Assembly (NCBI RefSeq): GCF_003312875.1
Contig: NZ_CP015163.1
Location: forward strand, 868,001 to 932,000
DNA from: Amycolatopsis albispora
Lineage (GTDB): Bacteria; Actinomycetota; Actinomycetes; Mycobacteriales; Pseudonocardiaceae
DNA: 64,000 nucleotides
Direction of reading: 5' to 3'
Part shown: piece by piece, positions 7,433-16,918 of the stretch
How the letters are laid out: each line of letters starts with the position of its first letter
Numbering within the stretch: the stretch's first letter is position 1
Position numbers and translations under genes: made by a program
The notes under the pieces: generated by a model
Databases searched by the model: none
Told to the model about the DNA's origin: nothing
Seen by the model: the letters and a program-made list of their open reading frames with translations, nothing else

Positions 7433-9775
7433 GTGGAGGTTCCGCGGGAATCGTTCGGCGCCCTGCTGCGGAGGCAGCGGGAGCGCGCGTTCCTGACCCA
7501 GGAGCAACTGGCCCAGCGGGCCGGTGTGAGCGCCAAGGCGATCAGCGCGCTGGAACGTGAGGAGCGCAGACATCCTTACCCGCACACGGTTCTTGCCCTG
7601 GCGAAGGCGCTCGGACTGAGCGACGGCGAACGCGCGGAGCTGGAAGCACGCGTCCCGCGCCGGGTCCGGAGAAGCGCGAAATCCAGTGGCCAAGAGCGTG
7701 GTGCGCACGCACCAGGGAAAGCGGTGCGGATCGTGCCGGGGCAGTTGCCATCACCCGTTCGTGATTTCACTGGGCGGACAGCGGAACTGTCCGCACTCGA
7801 CGCCGTATTCGACTCAATGGGCAAATCCGCTTCGGCAACGGGGCCGGCCGGGCGGGCGGTGGTCATTTCGGCGATCAGCGGCACGGCCGGCGTCGGCAAA
7901 ACCACGTTGGCCGTGATGTGGGCGCACCACGTGCGCGCCCGGTTTCCCGACGGGCAGTTGTACGTCAACCTGCGTGGCTACGATCCCGGCCCGCCGGCGA
8001 CGCCCGGTGAAGTGCTGGACGGTTTCCTTCGCGCGCTGGACGTGCCTGCCGCGAAGATTCCGCCGTCCCTCGACGACCGGGCGGCCCTGTTCCGTTCCGT
8101 GGTGACCGGCAGGCGCCTGCTGATCGTGCTGGACAATGCCAGCAGCGTCGACCAGGTACGGCCGTTGCTGCCCGGTTCGTCGTCCTGCATGGTGGTGATC
8201 ACCAGCCGCGACAAGCTCACCGGTCTCGCGGTGAGCGTGGGAATGCACCGGATATCGATCGACCGGCTGCCGGAAAAGGACGCCGTGGCCTTGTTGCGCA
8301 CCATTGTCGGCCCGGATCGGGCGGACGCGGAACCGGCGGCGGTGGCGCACCTGGCCCGGTTGTGTGATCGGCTGCCGCTGGCGATCCAGATCGCCGCCCA
8401 GCGCGCGGTCGCCCGTCCCCACCTCGCGCTCGCCGAGCTGGCGGCCGAACTGGTCGACGCCGACCGGCGACTCGAAGTGTTCAGCCTCGGCGCCGACCAG
8501 TTCACCGCGATCCGCCCGGTGCTTTCCTGGTCCTATCGGAACCTTCCGGATGCCCAGGCGCGGTTGCTCCGGTTGCTGGGCCTGCACCCCGGCCCCCACA
8601 TCAGCACCGACGCCGCCGCGGCCATGGCCGGGCTCGCACCCGCCGTGGCACGGCGACTTCTCGACGGCCTGGTGGAGGCGCACCTGATCGAGTCCGCGGA
8701 GGTGGACCGCGTCCAGCTGCACGACCTCCTCCGGGCCTACGCCCGCGAGTGCGCCGAGGTCACGGACACCGTCGCCCAGCGGCACGAAGCGCTGCACCGC
8801 CTGGCCGGGTGGTACCTCCATGCCGCCGCGGCCGCGGACCGGCAACTGCATCCCGGCCGTCAGCGTGGCGTGGTGGACGCGACGCCCGTCCCCGACCATC
8901 CCGCCGTTTTCGCCGACTTCGACGCGGCGCTGGAGTGGTGCGAAACCGAGCGGGCCAACCTGGTGGCGGTCGCCAGGGTCGCGGCGGAAACCGGGCTGGG
9001 GGCCGCGGCCTGGCAGCTCGCGAACAACCTGTGGAGCTTCTTCTACCTGCGCAAGTACTGGACCGACTGGGTCGCGGTGCACGAGACCGGCCTCGCGGCC
9101 GCCCGCGAACTGCGAGACCCGAAGGGGCAGGCCCGCATGCTCAACGGACTCGCGACCGCCTACGTGGGCATGCGCCGGTTCGACGAGAGCCTCGGCCACT
9201 TCCGGACGGCCCGCGAACTCTTCCGGGTCGCCGGCGACCGGTGGGGCGAGGGCATGGTGCTGGCGAACCTCGCCGACACCTACCTCGGTCTGTGCCAGTA
9301 CACCGAGGCCGCCGACTATGCCCGGCAGGCGGTGGAAGTCATCCGGGAAACCGGAAACCAGTACAGCGAAGGAATCGCCATGGGCAATCTCGGCGAGGCC
9401 TATCTCGGCCTTGGTGCCCATGCCGACGCTCTCCGCCAGTTCCGCCGGGTGCTGGAGCTCTGCCGCGTCATCAACCACCGGCACGGCGAAGCCGTCACGC
9501 TGATCCACCTCGGCGAGTCCCACCTGGGCCTCGGCGAGTACGAGCAGGCCCTCGACCGGCTTTCCGAAGGCCTGGAGCTGGCCCGCAAGCTCCGCGACCG
9601 GCACAGCGAGGCGCTCGCGCTCAGCACTCGTGGCTTCGTCCACCACCAGATCGGCAGGCCCGACGCCGGTCGCCGGAACTGGCAGGCGGCCCTCGACATC
9701 TACGAAGACCTGGGCGATCCCCGGGCCGAAGCGCTTCGCGACCAACTTCAGCGGCCGCGAGCGTGTCCCTCTTGA
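7433..9775 (+). CDS. HTH / NB-ARC / TPR STAND-type regulator
   Basis: A 780-residue protein in three parts. Residues about 6-70 are an XRE-type helix-turn-helix (FGALLRRQRERAFLTQEQLAQRAGVSAKAISALEREE). Residues about 100-400 are an NB-ARC ATPase with the P-loop GTAGVGKTT (Lys156) and the Walker B-like RRLLIVLDNASS. From about 530 on there are tetratricopeptide repeats, recognisable from repeats of GEGMVLANLADTYLGL type. Such proteins are signal-gated ATP switches related to AfsR/SARP regulators but with XRE rather than OmpR-type DNA binding. It is divergent from the secreted-protein operon and probably controls it; the effector is unknown. Little space precedes the GTG, so the transcript may be nearly leaderless. 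Confidence 0.88.
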   Translation: MEVPRESFGALLRRQRERAFLTQEQLAQRAGVSAKAISALEREERRHPYPHTVLALAKALGLSDGERAELEARVPRRVRRSAKSSGQERGAHAPGKAVRIVPGQLPSPVRDFTGRTAELSALDAVFDSMGKSASATGPAGRAVVISAISGTAGVGKTTLAVMWAHHVRARFPDGQLYVNLRGYDPGPPATPGEVLDGFLRALDVPAAKIPPSLDDRAALFRSVVTGRRLLIVLDNASSVDQVRPLLPGSSSCMVVITSRDKLTGLAVSVGMHRISIDRLPEKDAVALLRTIVGPDRADAEPAAVAHLARLCDRLPLAIQIAAQRAVARPHLALAELAAELVDADRRLEVFSLGADQFTAIRPVLSWSYRNLPDAQARLLRLLGLHPGPHISTDAAAAMAGLAPAVARRLLDGLVEAHLIESAEVDRVQLHDLLRAYARECAEVTDTVAQRHEALHRLAGWYLHAAAAADRQLHPGRQRGVVDATPVPDHPAVFADFDAALEWCETERANLVAVARVAAETGLGAAAWQLANNLWSFFYLRKYWTDWVAVHETGLAAARELRDPKGQARMLNGLATAYVGMRRFDESLGHFRTARELFRVAGDRWGEGMVLANLADTYLGLCQYTEAADYARQAVEVIRETGNQYSEGIAMGNLGEAYLGLGAHADALRQFRRVLELCRVINHRHGEAVTLIHLGESHLGLGEYEQALDRLSEGLELARKLRDRHSEALALSTRGFVHHQIGRPDAGRRNWQAALDIYEDLGDPRAEALRDQLQRPRACPS

Positions 9776-9871
9776 GAGCTACCGCGGATGTCCGTCGCGG
9801 AGTGATGTGGCGCGTCGCGGTTCGTTCCTAATCTCGCCGTACCGCAAGGCAAAGGGCGAGAGGAACTCCTG

Positions 9872-10699
9872 ATGACCATCCCCACCGAGAGCACTGAACC
9901 GAAAACACCGCTGCGGCGGTTCCGCGTGCCGGTGCTGCTCGTCGGTACCGCCGCGCTGATGATCGGCGCCCGCGGGCTGGACACGCTCGTTTCGGGCGTG
10001 CCGGTGCTGCGCCTGCTCGTCGGGCTCGCCGCCGCCGTCGGGGCGATCGCCGGCTACACCTGGCTTTCGCGACGCGTCGAGAATCGGACGGAGGTCGCCG
10101 AACTGGCCGCCGCCGGACGGTGGCGGGGGCTCGGGCGCGGCGCGCTCATCGGCGCCGGGGCCTTCCTCGCGACGATGCTGCTCGTGTTCCTCTTCACCGA
10201 CGGCGACGTCACCAGCGGCTCGTTCTGGGCGTGCCTGGGCGTGGCGGGCTCGATGGCTTCGGTGGCCGTCACCGAGGAACTGCTCTTCCGCGGCGTGGTG
10301 CACCGCATCCTGGAGGAACGGACCGGCAGCATCATCGCGATCGCGGTCTCGTCGCTGATCTTCGGGCTGACGCACCTGCTCAACGGCAACGCCACGCTCT
10401 GGGGCACGCTGGCCATCGCGGTCGAAGGCGGCGCGCTGCTGGCCATCGCCTACACCGCGACGCGGTCGCTGTGGCTGCCGATCGGCCTGCACTTCGCCTG
10501 GAACTTCACCGAGTCCGGCATGTTCGGCACCGCGGTGTCCGGTGCGGCCAGCGAACCCGGCCTGCTGCGCACCGTCCTTTCCGGACCGGACGTGCTGACC
10601 GGCGGCACCTTCGGGCCGGAAGCGAGCCTCTTCGCCTTGCTGTGCTGCCTGGTCCCGGCCGTGTGGCTGCTCCGCCGGGCGAAGCTGATCAAACGGTGA
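9872..10699 (+). CDS. CPBP-family intramembrane metalloprotease
   Basis: A 275-residue integral membrane protein of the CAAX-protease/bacteriocin-processing (Abi) family. The three family motifs are intact: EELLFRG near residue 135, FGLTHLLN near residue 170, and HFAWN near residue 210; their glutamates and histidines form the catalytic metal site within the membrane. About eight hydrophobic segments are visible. The substrate is unknown; relatives cleave prenylated or membrane peptides or confer bacteriocin self-immunity. It ends inside the last codons of a convergent response-regulator gene (11-base overlap). Confidence 0.88.
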   Translation: MTIPTESTEPKTPLRRFRVPVLLVGTAALMIGARGLDTLVSGVPVLRLLVGLAAAVGAIAGYTWLSRRVENRTEVAELAAAGRWRGLGRGALIGAGAFLATMLLVFLFTDGDVTSGSFWACLGVAGSMASVAVTEELLFRGVVHRILEERTGSIIAIAVSSLIFGLTHLLNGNATLWGTLAIAVEGGALLAIAYTATRSLWLPIGLHFAWNFTESGMFGTAVSGAASEPGLLRTVLSGPDVLTGGTFGPEASLFALLCCLVPAVWLLRRAKLIKR

Positions 10700-11351
10700 C
10701 CAGCCCGGACCGGTACGCCAGCACCACGGCCTGTACCCGGTCACGCAGGTCCAGCTTGGTCAGGATCCGCGAAACGTAGGTCTTCACCGTCTCCACGCTG
10801 AGCACCAGTTCGGCCGCGATCTCCGCGTTCGACAGGCCGGCGGCGATCAGCCGAAGCACCTCCAGTTCCCGTGGCGCGAGTCCCTCCAGCGGGGCGGGAG
10901 TCCCGGCCGGGCGGATCCGGTCGGCGTAGCGGCCGATCAGGGTCCGGGTCACCGCGGGGGCGAGGAGCGAGTCGCCGCGGGCGACCGTGCGCACGCCCTC
11001 GATCAGTTCGGTCAGCGGCGCGTCCTTGAGCAGGAAACCGCTCGCACCGGCTCGCAACGCGTCGTAGACGTACTGGTCGACGTTGAAGGTCGTGACCACA
11101 AGGACCTTCGCCGGGTTCAGCGCTTCGGGGCCGGCGATCCGGCGAGTCGCCTCGATCCCGTTCAGCAGCGGCATTTCGATGTCCATCACGACAACGTCGG
11201 GCCGCAGCCGTTCGACCTGGGCGAGCGCCTCCTGGCCGTTGGCGGCCTCGCCGGCCACCTCGAGATCCGGCTGGGCGCCGAGCACGGTCGCGTAACCCGC
11301 GCGGATGAGCTCCTGGTCCTCGCAGATGAGGACCCGGATCGGGTCGGTCAT
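10689..11351 (-). CDS. NarL/LuxR-family response regulator
   Basis: A 220-residue two-component response regulator. The receiver domain has the acidic pair near residues 11-12, the phosphoacceptor Asp57 (VVVMDIEMP), the TT switch region and the FLLKDA lysine. The C-terminal LuxR-type helix-turn-helix (LAPRELEVLRLIAAGLSNAEIAAEL...VETVKTYVSRI) binds DNA. Its ATG overlaps the stop of the upstream histidine kinase gene by four bases, so the two form a cognate pair. No target can be seen directly; the convergent CPBP protease gene is the nearest candidate. Confidence 0.93.
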   Translation of the reverse strand: MTDPIRVLICEDQELIRAGYATVLGAQPDLEVAGEAANGQEALAQVERLRPDVVVMDIEMPLLNGIEATRRIAGPEALNPAKVLVVTTFNVDQYVYDALRAGASGFLLKDAPLTELIEGVRTVARGDSLLAPAVTRTLIGRYADRIRPAGTPAPLEGLAPRELEVLRLIAAGLSNAEIAAELVLSVETVKTYVSRILTKLDLRDRVQAVVLAYRSGLVTV

Positions 11352-12469
11352 GCGGCGCTCCTCGCGGGAATCGTGGCGCTGACCCGGAAACCGTCCGTCG
11401 AGGGGCCCGCGGCGAACCGGCCGCCGAGCGCCCGCACCCGGTCGCTCAGACCACGCAGCCCGCGGCCGCCGGAACCGAGCGCGCCGGGGTCGGTGGCCGT
11501 GCCTTCGGTGGTCACCTCGATCTCGAGGAAGTCCGGGCCATAGGAGACACGCACCGCCGTGGGGGAACCGGCGGCGTGCTTGGCGGCGTTGGTCAGCGCT
11601 TCCTGCACGATCCGGTAGGCGGTCAGCTCCGTTTCCGCCGGCAGCTCCGGACGTTCACCCTCTTCGACCAGTTCGACGACCCGGCCGGGCTGGGCCACGA
11701 GGTCGGGCAGGGCGGCCAGGCCCGGCGTGCGCGCGCCGGTCGCCTCGAGAACGCCCAGCAGGAACCGGAGTTCGGTGAGCGCGTTCCGGCCAGAGCCGGT
11801 GATCGCGGTAAGCGCTTCCGGGACACGCTCGGGTGCCAGGTACCGGGCGGCATCGGCCTGGACCACCATGGCCGTCACGTGGTGGGTCACCACGTCGTGC
11901 AGTTCGCGGGCGATCCGCGCGCGCTCCCCGGCCACCGCGGCCTCGGCGACGAGCCGCCGCCGCTCGGCCTCCTGGTGACGGCGTTGCCGCACCATCGTGC
12001 CCAGCAGCCAGAACACGGCCAGCACTCCGAAGTAGACGACGTAGTCACGCAAACCGGCGGGGGAGCCGCGGAGCACCAGCAAGACCGCGAACACCACGTA
12101 CCCGGCCGAGGCGACCGCCGCCAGCACCCGGCGGAACCGCTCCTGGTGCGCCCCGGCCGAATACAGCGCGAAGTACAGGGCGAGGCTGCCGACGGTCGTG
12201 GGGTACGCCAGTACCTCGTGCGCGGCGAAGCAGATCCCGATCACCGCGAGCGCCGCGGCGGGCCAGCGGGTGCGCACCGCCAGCGGCAGCGTCTGCCCGG
12301 CGACCAGCAGCACCGCGAGCACGTCACCCTCGCGCCGGGGCAGGTCGCCGAACTGGGCCCCGAGCACGGCGAGCCCCGGCACGAACGCCGCGACCGTGAG
12401 CACCACGGCGAGCCACCGATCCCGACCCTCGGCGCCGACCGCGGCCCAGCGGGTCTTCGGGTTTGACAT
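11348..12469 (-). CDS. Two-component sensor histidine kinase (NarL-type)
   Basis: A 373-residue membrane kinase. The N-terminal half has about four to five hydrophobic segments and no obvious extracellular sensor loop, as in 7TM or DUF-type sensors of Gram-positive envelope kinases. The dimerisation and phosphoacceptor domain is HisKA_3 type with ARIARELHDVVTHHVTAMV (His191), followed by a HATPase_c domain with GGRGLRGLSDRVRALGG. ATG at 12469 is chosen; a GTG-like extension to 12517 would add 16 residues without support. It is co-translated with its response regulator. Confidence 0.88.
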   Translation of the reverse strand: MSNPKTRWAAVGAEGRDRWLAVVLTVAAFVPGLAVLGAQFGDLPRREGDVLAVLLVAGQTLPLAVRTRWPAAALAVIGICFAAHEVLAYPTTVGSLALYFALYSAGAHQERFRRVLAAVASAGYVVFAVLLVLRGSPAGLRDYVVYFGVLAVFWLLGTMVRQRRHQEAERRRLVAEAAVAGERARIARELHDVVTHHVTAMVVQADAARYLAPERVPEALTAITGSGRNALTELRFLLGVLEATGARTPGLAALPDLVAQPGRVVELVEEGERPELPAETELTAYRIVQEALTNAAKHAAGSPTAVRVSYGPDFLEIEVTTEGTATDPGALGSGGRGLRGLSDRVRALGGRFAAGPSTDGFRVSATIPARSAA

Positions 12470-12542
12470 GGGCGCGAGCCTAGCGACCGCGCGTGCCCAC
12501 TCGATCAGCTCGGCCACCGCCGGTCACGTGGTTGCCGAGCAC

Positions 12543-15500
12543 CTACTGAACGCACGGTGGCGCGTAGGCCGTGCCGGGCAGGAACTGCGCCCATTCGGCG
12601 GGCGTGATCCCGGCCCCGGTGGCCGCGCAAAGCCAGCGGACGCCTGCTTCCGGGTCGCTGCGCCACAGGCGGACGGAGCCGTCCCGGTTGCCGCCGGCGA
12701 GCAACGTGCCGTCGTGGTTGTGGGCCACCGAGATCGCCGCGTCGGCCGACGCGGCGACGGTGCCCGTGTGCGCGGGTTCGGCCGGATCGGTGAGGTCCCA
12801 CAACCACACCGTGCCGTCGATCCCCGCGGCCGCGAGCTCGTCGCGTCCGGGGTGGAAGCTCAGCTGGTGCAGGTCGGCGACCGGCCCGTCGAGCGACTCG
12901 CCGAGCGGCTTCGGCTCGCCGCTGACGTCCCACAGGTGGACGTTGTCGTCCGTGGCGGCCCCGACGGCCAGCAGCGCGCCGTCGCGGCTGAACGCGGCCG
13001 ACGTCGCGGCGTCCCCGGTGGGCAGGGTCGCGACCAGGCGCGGGCCGGTGCCGTCGGTGACGTTGTAGAGGTAGGCGTTGCCGTCGTCGCTGCTCGTCAC
13101 GAGCAGCCTGCCGTCCGGGCTGAACCGGGCCTCGTTGAGCGCGCTGCCGGACTCCCGCATCGTCGCCGTGCGGACCGGGCGGGCAGGGGTGCTGAGGTCG
13201 AGCAACGTGGCGGTGCCGTCCTTCGACGCCACGACGAGCCCGCGGCCGGTGGACCGGAACTCCAGCCAGGCCACGGTCGAATCGGCGACAGCCGTGCCCG
13301 CGAGCTGCCTCGGGCTGGCGGGATCGCTGATGTCCCAAAGGTGGATGCCACCGGTCCCGGTGCCCGCCGCGAGCAGTGTGTCGTCCGGGCTGATCGCGAG
13401 GGGACCGCTGAGCTTCCCCAAGCCGCCAGCGGGAGAGAGGGGAGTGCCGAGGCGTTCGGGGCGCTCGGGTACCGAGGCGTCGTAGAGGTGGATCCGGTTG
13501 TCCTGGCCGCCCGGGCCGACCGCGAGCGTGTTCCCCGTGCTGGTGAAGTCCACCGCGAACACCGTGTCACCGAGGTCGTCGATGACGGGCCCCGGAATCT
13601 TCCACGTACGGGTGATGCCGTCCTCGGCGAGGGTCACGGCCGTGTGCTGGTCCACGTAGATCGCGGTGGTGAGCACGCCGGGATGCGGCAGGGTGCGGTG
13701 GACCTCGCGGGTCTCGACGTCCCATTCCCAGAGCTTGCGGTCCGAACTGGCGCCGATGATCCGGTCACCCGCCGGGCTGAAGTCGATGAAGGTCACCCAG
13801 CTGGCCGGTCCGGTGAGCGCGCCGAGCGGTTTCGCGTGGACGGGATCACTGACGTCCCACAGGTGCACGGCCCGGTCGGTGCTGGTGCCGGCGGCGAGGA
13901 CGCGGCTGTCCGGGGAGATCGCCACGGAGAACACCTGACCGGCCGGGCCGCGCAGGGCCGGGAGCGGTCGCGGTCCGGCCGGGTCGGTGAGGGCGTAGCG
14001 GTGCACGGCGCGGTCCCGGCTGCCCGCGGCCAGCATCCGCCCGTCCGGGGCGAACGCGACACTGGTGACGGCTTCGCCGGGACCGTCGAGCACGGTGTGC
14101 CCGGCGGGATCGGCGAGGTCCCACAGGTGGACCTTGGCGTCGGCGCCGCCCGCGGCCACGGTCCGGCCGTCCGGGGAGATCGCCACCGACGCCACGTTCC
14201 CGCGCGGACCGGCCATGGTCGCCAGCTCGGCGGGGGCGGCGAGATCGCTGATGTCCCACACCCGGACGGTGCCGTTCTCCCCGACCGCGGCCAGCAGGCG
14301 GCTGTCGGAGCTGATCGTGATGGCCGCGGGGCGGCTGCCCACGGACAGCGGCGGGCCCGCCGCCACGGGCTGCCCGGCCCGCCACAGCGCGATCGTGGCG
14401 TCGTCCGCGCCGGTGGCCAGCACCGACGGCGTGGCCGCCACCACGTGGGTGGAATCGCCGGCGCCGAAGTGCCGGGCGGGGAGGGGGCGCGCCGCCGAGT
14501 CCAGCACCGCCGAGCGCGCCTCGGCGGTGGGCGCGCCGCGGTAGGCGATGACGGCGAGTTGCGCGGCCAGCGCCGGGTCGGATTCGCGCAGCCGCTCCGC
14601 CTTGACCGCGAGGTCGCGGGACAGCGCGAGTTGCCCGTTCCGCTCGGCCGCGTCCTGCGTGCGCCAGGCGTAGAACAATGCGCTCGCCGCGAGCACGGCC
14701 AGCACCACGGCGGCGCTGGTGAGCTGGTACCGGCGCCGGACACGGCGGCGCGCGGCCGCGTCGGCGGCGTCACGCCTGCGGGCACCGGCGTCGAGGAACT
14801 CCCGTTCGAGCGGGTTGAGTTCGTCCCGGTGTTCCTCGGCCCAGGTGTGCGCGGCGGCGAGGGTGCCGCCTTGGTAAAGGTCGTCGTCGGTGCGCCCGTG
14901 GTCCCGCCAGGCGCGGGCGGCCAGCGTCAGCCGCCGGTGTACTTGGCGGCCCGCGCGGTCGTCGTCGAGCCAGCCGCGTAGCCGCGGCCAGGCCTGAAGC
15001 AGCGCCTCGTGACTGATCTGCACCGAAGTGTCGTCGGCGGTCAGCAGCCGGTGCGCGATGAAGGTGTCCAGGATGTCGTCGATCCGCTCGGCCTCGGCGT
15101 CGGGACGGTCACCGGCCAGTTCGTCACGATCGACGCGGCGGCGGGTGTCGGCCGCGGTCTCACCGGCGTGCACCAGCCGCAGGAACAGCTGCCGGACCGC
15201 CCGCTGCGCATCCGGGCCCAGGCTGGCGTAGGCGGCTTCGGCGGTGTCGGCGATGGCGTGCCGGATACCGCCCACCGAGCGGTAGTCGTCGATGCCGAGC
15301 GTCCGCCCGCCACGCGCCGTGGCGGCGTCGAAGGTGGCCCGCAGGGTGTGCGAAAGCAGTGGCAGCGCGCCCTGTTCGTGCGCGGCGCCCGCCTCACCGG
15401 GCACGCCAGGGGTCACCTCGCGGATGAGCAGTTCGACCAGCCCGCCGTCGACCTCCATCCCGGCGCCGCGCGAGGGCTCGACGATCGCCGCTCGCAGTTC

Positions 15501-16313
15501 GGGTTCGGTCATCGGGCCGACCACGACCTGACCGCGCTGCAACGCCGCCGCCAGTTCCGGACTCCGCAACGCGTGCCCGTAGAAGTCGGCGCGCAGCCCC
15601 AGCACCACGGGAGCGACTTCGGCCACCGACCACACGGCGGCGAGGAAGGCGCACCGGTCGGCGTCGTCGATCCCGGCCGCGAAGATCTCCTCCAGCTGGT
15701 CCACCACGAGCAGACAGCGGTCTCCGGTCCTGGCGGCTCCGGCGAGTTCCGCCGGTGATGACTGCCCCGGGGTGACCACGGTCGGCAGCCGTCCGGCCTC
15801 GATCTGCCCCGGCAGCAACCCCGCCCGCAGCAGCGAAGACTTCCCGGCGCCGGACGGTCCCACCACGACGACCGGCTCCCCGGTACGCGCGGCGACCTCG
15901 CCGGCGAGGCGTTCGGTCAGCGCCGCCCGGCCGAAGAAGCGCGCGGCGTCCGCGGTGTCGAACGAACGCAACCCCGGATACGGGTTGTCCGCCTTCCGGC
16001 CGCCGTTTCGCGCCCGGTGGCGGAGCCGCTCCACGGTCGCCCACCACTGCTCGTCGTCGGTCACCCCGAGTTCACGCAGGAGCAGCCGGAACTCCCGGCC
16101 CACGCCCTGCTGCGGCAGGTGCCTGCCCTTGAAGTAGCCGTTGAGCGTGCTCCGGCTCAGCCCGTGCGCCCCGGACTCGGCCGTCGCGCTCGCCAGCTGG
16201 CTCAGCGAGCGGCCCGACCGCTCCTTCAGCCGCGTCAGCACCTCGCCGAAAGCGGCGATCGAGCCGACCTCGGCCAGATCGATGTTGTGGTCGCCCACCA
16301 GCGCGCCGGACAT
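12543..16313 (-). CDS. HTH / P-loop STAND ATPase / WD40-repeat protein
   Basis: A 1256-residue protein. It begins with an XRE-like helix-turn-helix (LTRLKERSGRSLSQLASATA, then SRSTLNGYFKGRHLP), then an nSTAND-type ATPase with P-loop VGPSGAGKSSLLRAGL (Lys158) and Walker B RCLLVVDQLEEIF. A transmembrane segment lies near residue 530. The second half holds about 14 WD40 repeats ending LWDISD, LWDLAD and similar, enough for two seven-bladed propellers that would sit outside the membrane. The class is common in large actinobacterial genomes and is presumed to be a signal receptor, but no function is established. ATG at 16313 is chosen; GTG at 16331 is possible. It is divergent from two small exported proteins. 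Confidence 0.85.
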   Translation of the reverse strand: MSGALVGDHNIDLAEVGSIAAFGEVLTRLKERSGRSLSQLASATAESGAHGLSRSTLNGYFKGRHLPQQGVGREFRLLLRELGVTDDEQWWATVERLRHRARNGGRKADNPYPGLRSFDTADAARFFGRAALTERLAGEVAARTGEPVVVVGPSGAGKSSLLRAGLLPGQIEAGRLPTVVTPGQSSPAELAGAARTGDRCLLVVDQLEEIFAAGIDDADRCAFLAAVWSVAEVAPVVLGLRADFYGHALRSPELAAALQRGQVVVGPMTEPELRAAIVEPSRGAGMEVDGGLVELLIREVTPGVPGEAGAAHEQGALPLLSHTLRATFDAATARGGRTLGIDDYRSVGGIRHAIADTAEAAYASLGPDAQRAVRQLFLRLVHAGETAADTRRRVDRDELAGDRPDAEAERIDDILDTFIAHRLLTADDTSVQISHEALLQAWPRLRGWLDDDRAGRQVHRRLTLAARAWRDHGRTDDDLYQGGTLAAAHTWAEEHRDELNPLEREFLDAGARRRDAADAAARRRVRRRYQLTSAAVVLAVLAASALFYAWRTQDAAERNGQLALSRDLAVKAERLRESDPALAAQLAVIAYRGAPTAEARSAVLDSAARPLPARHFGAGDSTHVVAATPSVLATGADDATIALWRAGQPVAAGPPLSVGSRPAAITISSDSRLLAAVGENGTVRVWDISDLAAPAELATMAGPRGNVASVAISPDGRTVAAGGADAKVHLWDLADPAGHTVLDGPGEAVTSVAFAPDGRMLAAGSRDRAVHRYALTDPAGPRPLPALRGPAGQVFSVAISPDSRVLAAGTSTDRAVHLWDVSDPVHAKPLGALTGPASWVTFIDFSPAGDRIIGASSDRKLWEWDVETREVHRTLPHPGVLTTAIYVDQHTAVTLAEDGITRTWKIPGPVIDDLGDTVFAVDFTSTGNTLAVGPGGQDNRIHLYDASVPERPERLGTPLSPAGGLGKLSGPLAISPDDTLLAAGTGTGGIHLWDISDPASPRQLAGTAVADSTVAWLEFRSTGRGLVVASKDGTATLLDLSTPARPVRTATMRESGSALNEARFSPDGRLLVTSSDDGNAYLYNVTDGTGPRLVATLPTGDAATSAAFSRDGALLAVGAATDDNVHLWDVSGEPKPLGESLDGPVADLHQLSFHPGRDELAAAGIDGTVWLWDLTDPAEPAHTGTVAASADAAISVAHNHDGTLLAGGNRDGSVRLWRSDPEAGVRWLCAATGAGITPAEWAQFLPGTAYAPPCVQ

Positions 16314-16405
16314 GACCCCACGGTCCAGCACCCACCTGCGCGACGTCCTCGGAACCGGTGGCGATGACCGGATCGGGGGACGACGCCGCCTGTACGAGTT
16401 CGTGC

Positions 16406-16432
16406 GGGTCCGTACGGACCGTGTACGGACCC
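16406..16432. promoter_or_regulatory. Interleaved palindromes in a divergent promoter region
   Basis: GGGTCCGTAC (16406-16415) and GTACGGACCC (16423-16432) are a perfect 10-base inverted repeat with a 7-base spacer. Inside it GGTCCGTACGGACC (16407-16420) is itself a perfect 14-base palindrome, so three GTCCGTAC/GTACGGAC half-sites overlap. It lies between the divergent WD40 STAND gene and the exported-protein genes and is a likely operator. Confidence 0.55.
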
Positions 16433-16517
16433 GTTACTCACCGTTGCCTGCTGTTCCGGCTGCTGCCAATGCTGTGAGCACGGCCCGAACGGGGCCCGCG
16501 AGAGGAGGGACAGGAGC

Positions 16518-16883
16518 GTGAAGGCACAAATCGGCTCACTGGCGGGAGCGGCGATCGTCCTGGCGGCGTGCGGAACCTTCGGCACGGCCTCGGCGGGTAC
16601 CGTGCCCGTGGTCTGCGGTCCGGTCGAAGTCGGCGAAGGCCGGGTCCACACGTTGATCGCCATGCCGTCGCCGAGCGGGGTGGTGGCCTGCTCGCGGGCC
16701 TACCGCGTGATGGCCGAGTACGCCGCCGTCCCGCCCGGTGAGCGAACCGGGCCGGTCGGGCTCAGCGACCTGTGGACCTGCGTCGCCGACCCCGGCGGCA
16801 ACCCGGTCGTGCGGTGTGTGCGGGGCGCCGCCGGTGTCGATCACGGCCAGTGGTTCGAAACCCGGCCGCCCGACGTGCCCTGA
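16518..16883 (+). CDS. Small exported protein, possible lipoprotein
   Basis: A 121-residue protein with an N-terminal export signal. The signal region contains VLAAC, which fits a lipobox (cleavage before Cys18), but an ordinary signal peptidase site after TASA (residue 26) also fits, so anchoring is uncertain. The mature part has further cysteines (VVCGPVEV, VVACSRAYR, LWTCVADP, VVRCVRG), enough for two disulfides. It does not match the subtilisin-inhibitor pattern I looked for, and no family is recognised. It is followed 35 bases later by another exported-protein gene on the same strand and is divergent from the WD40 STAND gene. Confidence 0.7.
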   Translation: MKAQIGSLAGAAIVLAACGTFGTASAGTVPVVCGPVEVGEGRVHTLIAMPSPSGVVACSRAYRVMAEYAAVPPGERTGPVGLSDLWTCVADPGGNPVVRCVRGAAGVDHGQWFETRPPDVP

Positions 16884-16918
16884 CGAGTTTTCCGGGAAAT
16901 CCGACGAAGGAGAGAGCA

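Noticed and set aside
12198..14981. Very long open frame on the plus strand opposite the WD40 STAND gene
   Set aside because: The high-GC code creates open antisense frames; its protein is Arg/Gly/Ala-rich without domains, while the minus strand shows WD40 repeats and good codon bias.
16518..16883. Subtilisin inhibitor-like assignment
   Set aside because: Size and cysteine number are similar, but the conserved inhibitor loop and the ACxxL pattern are not present.
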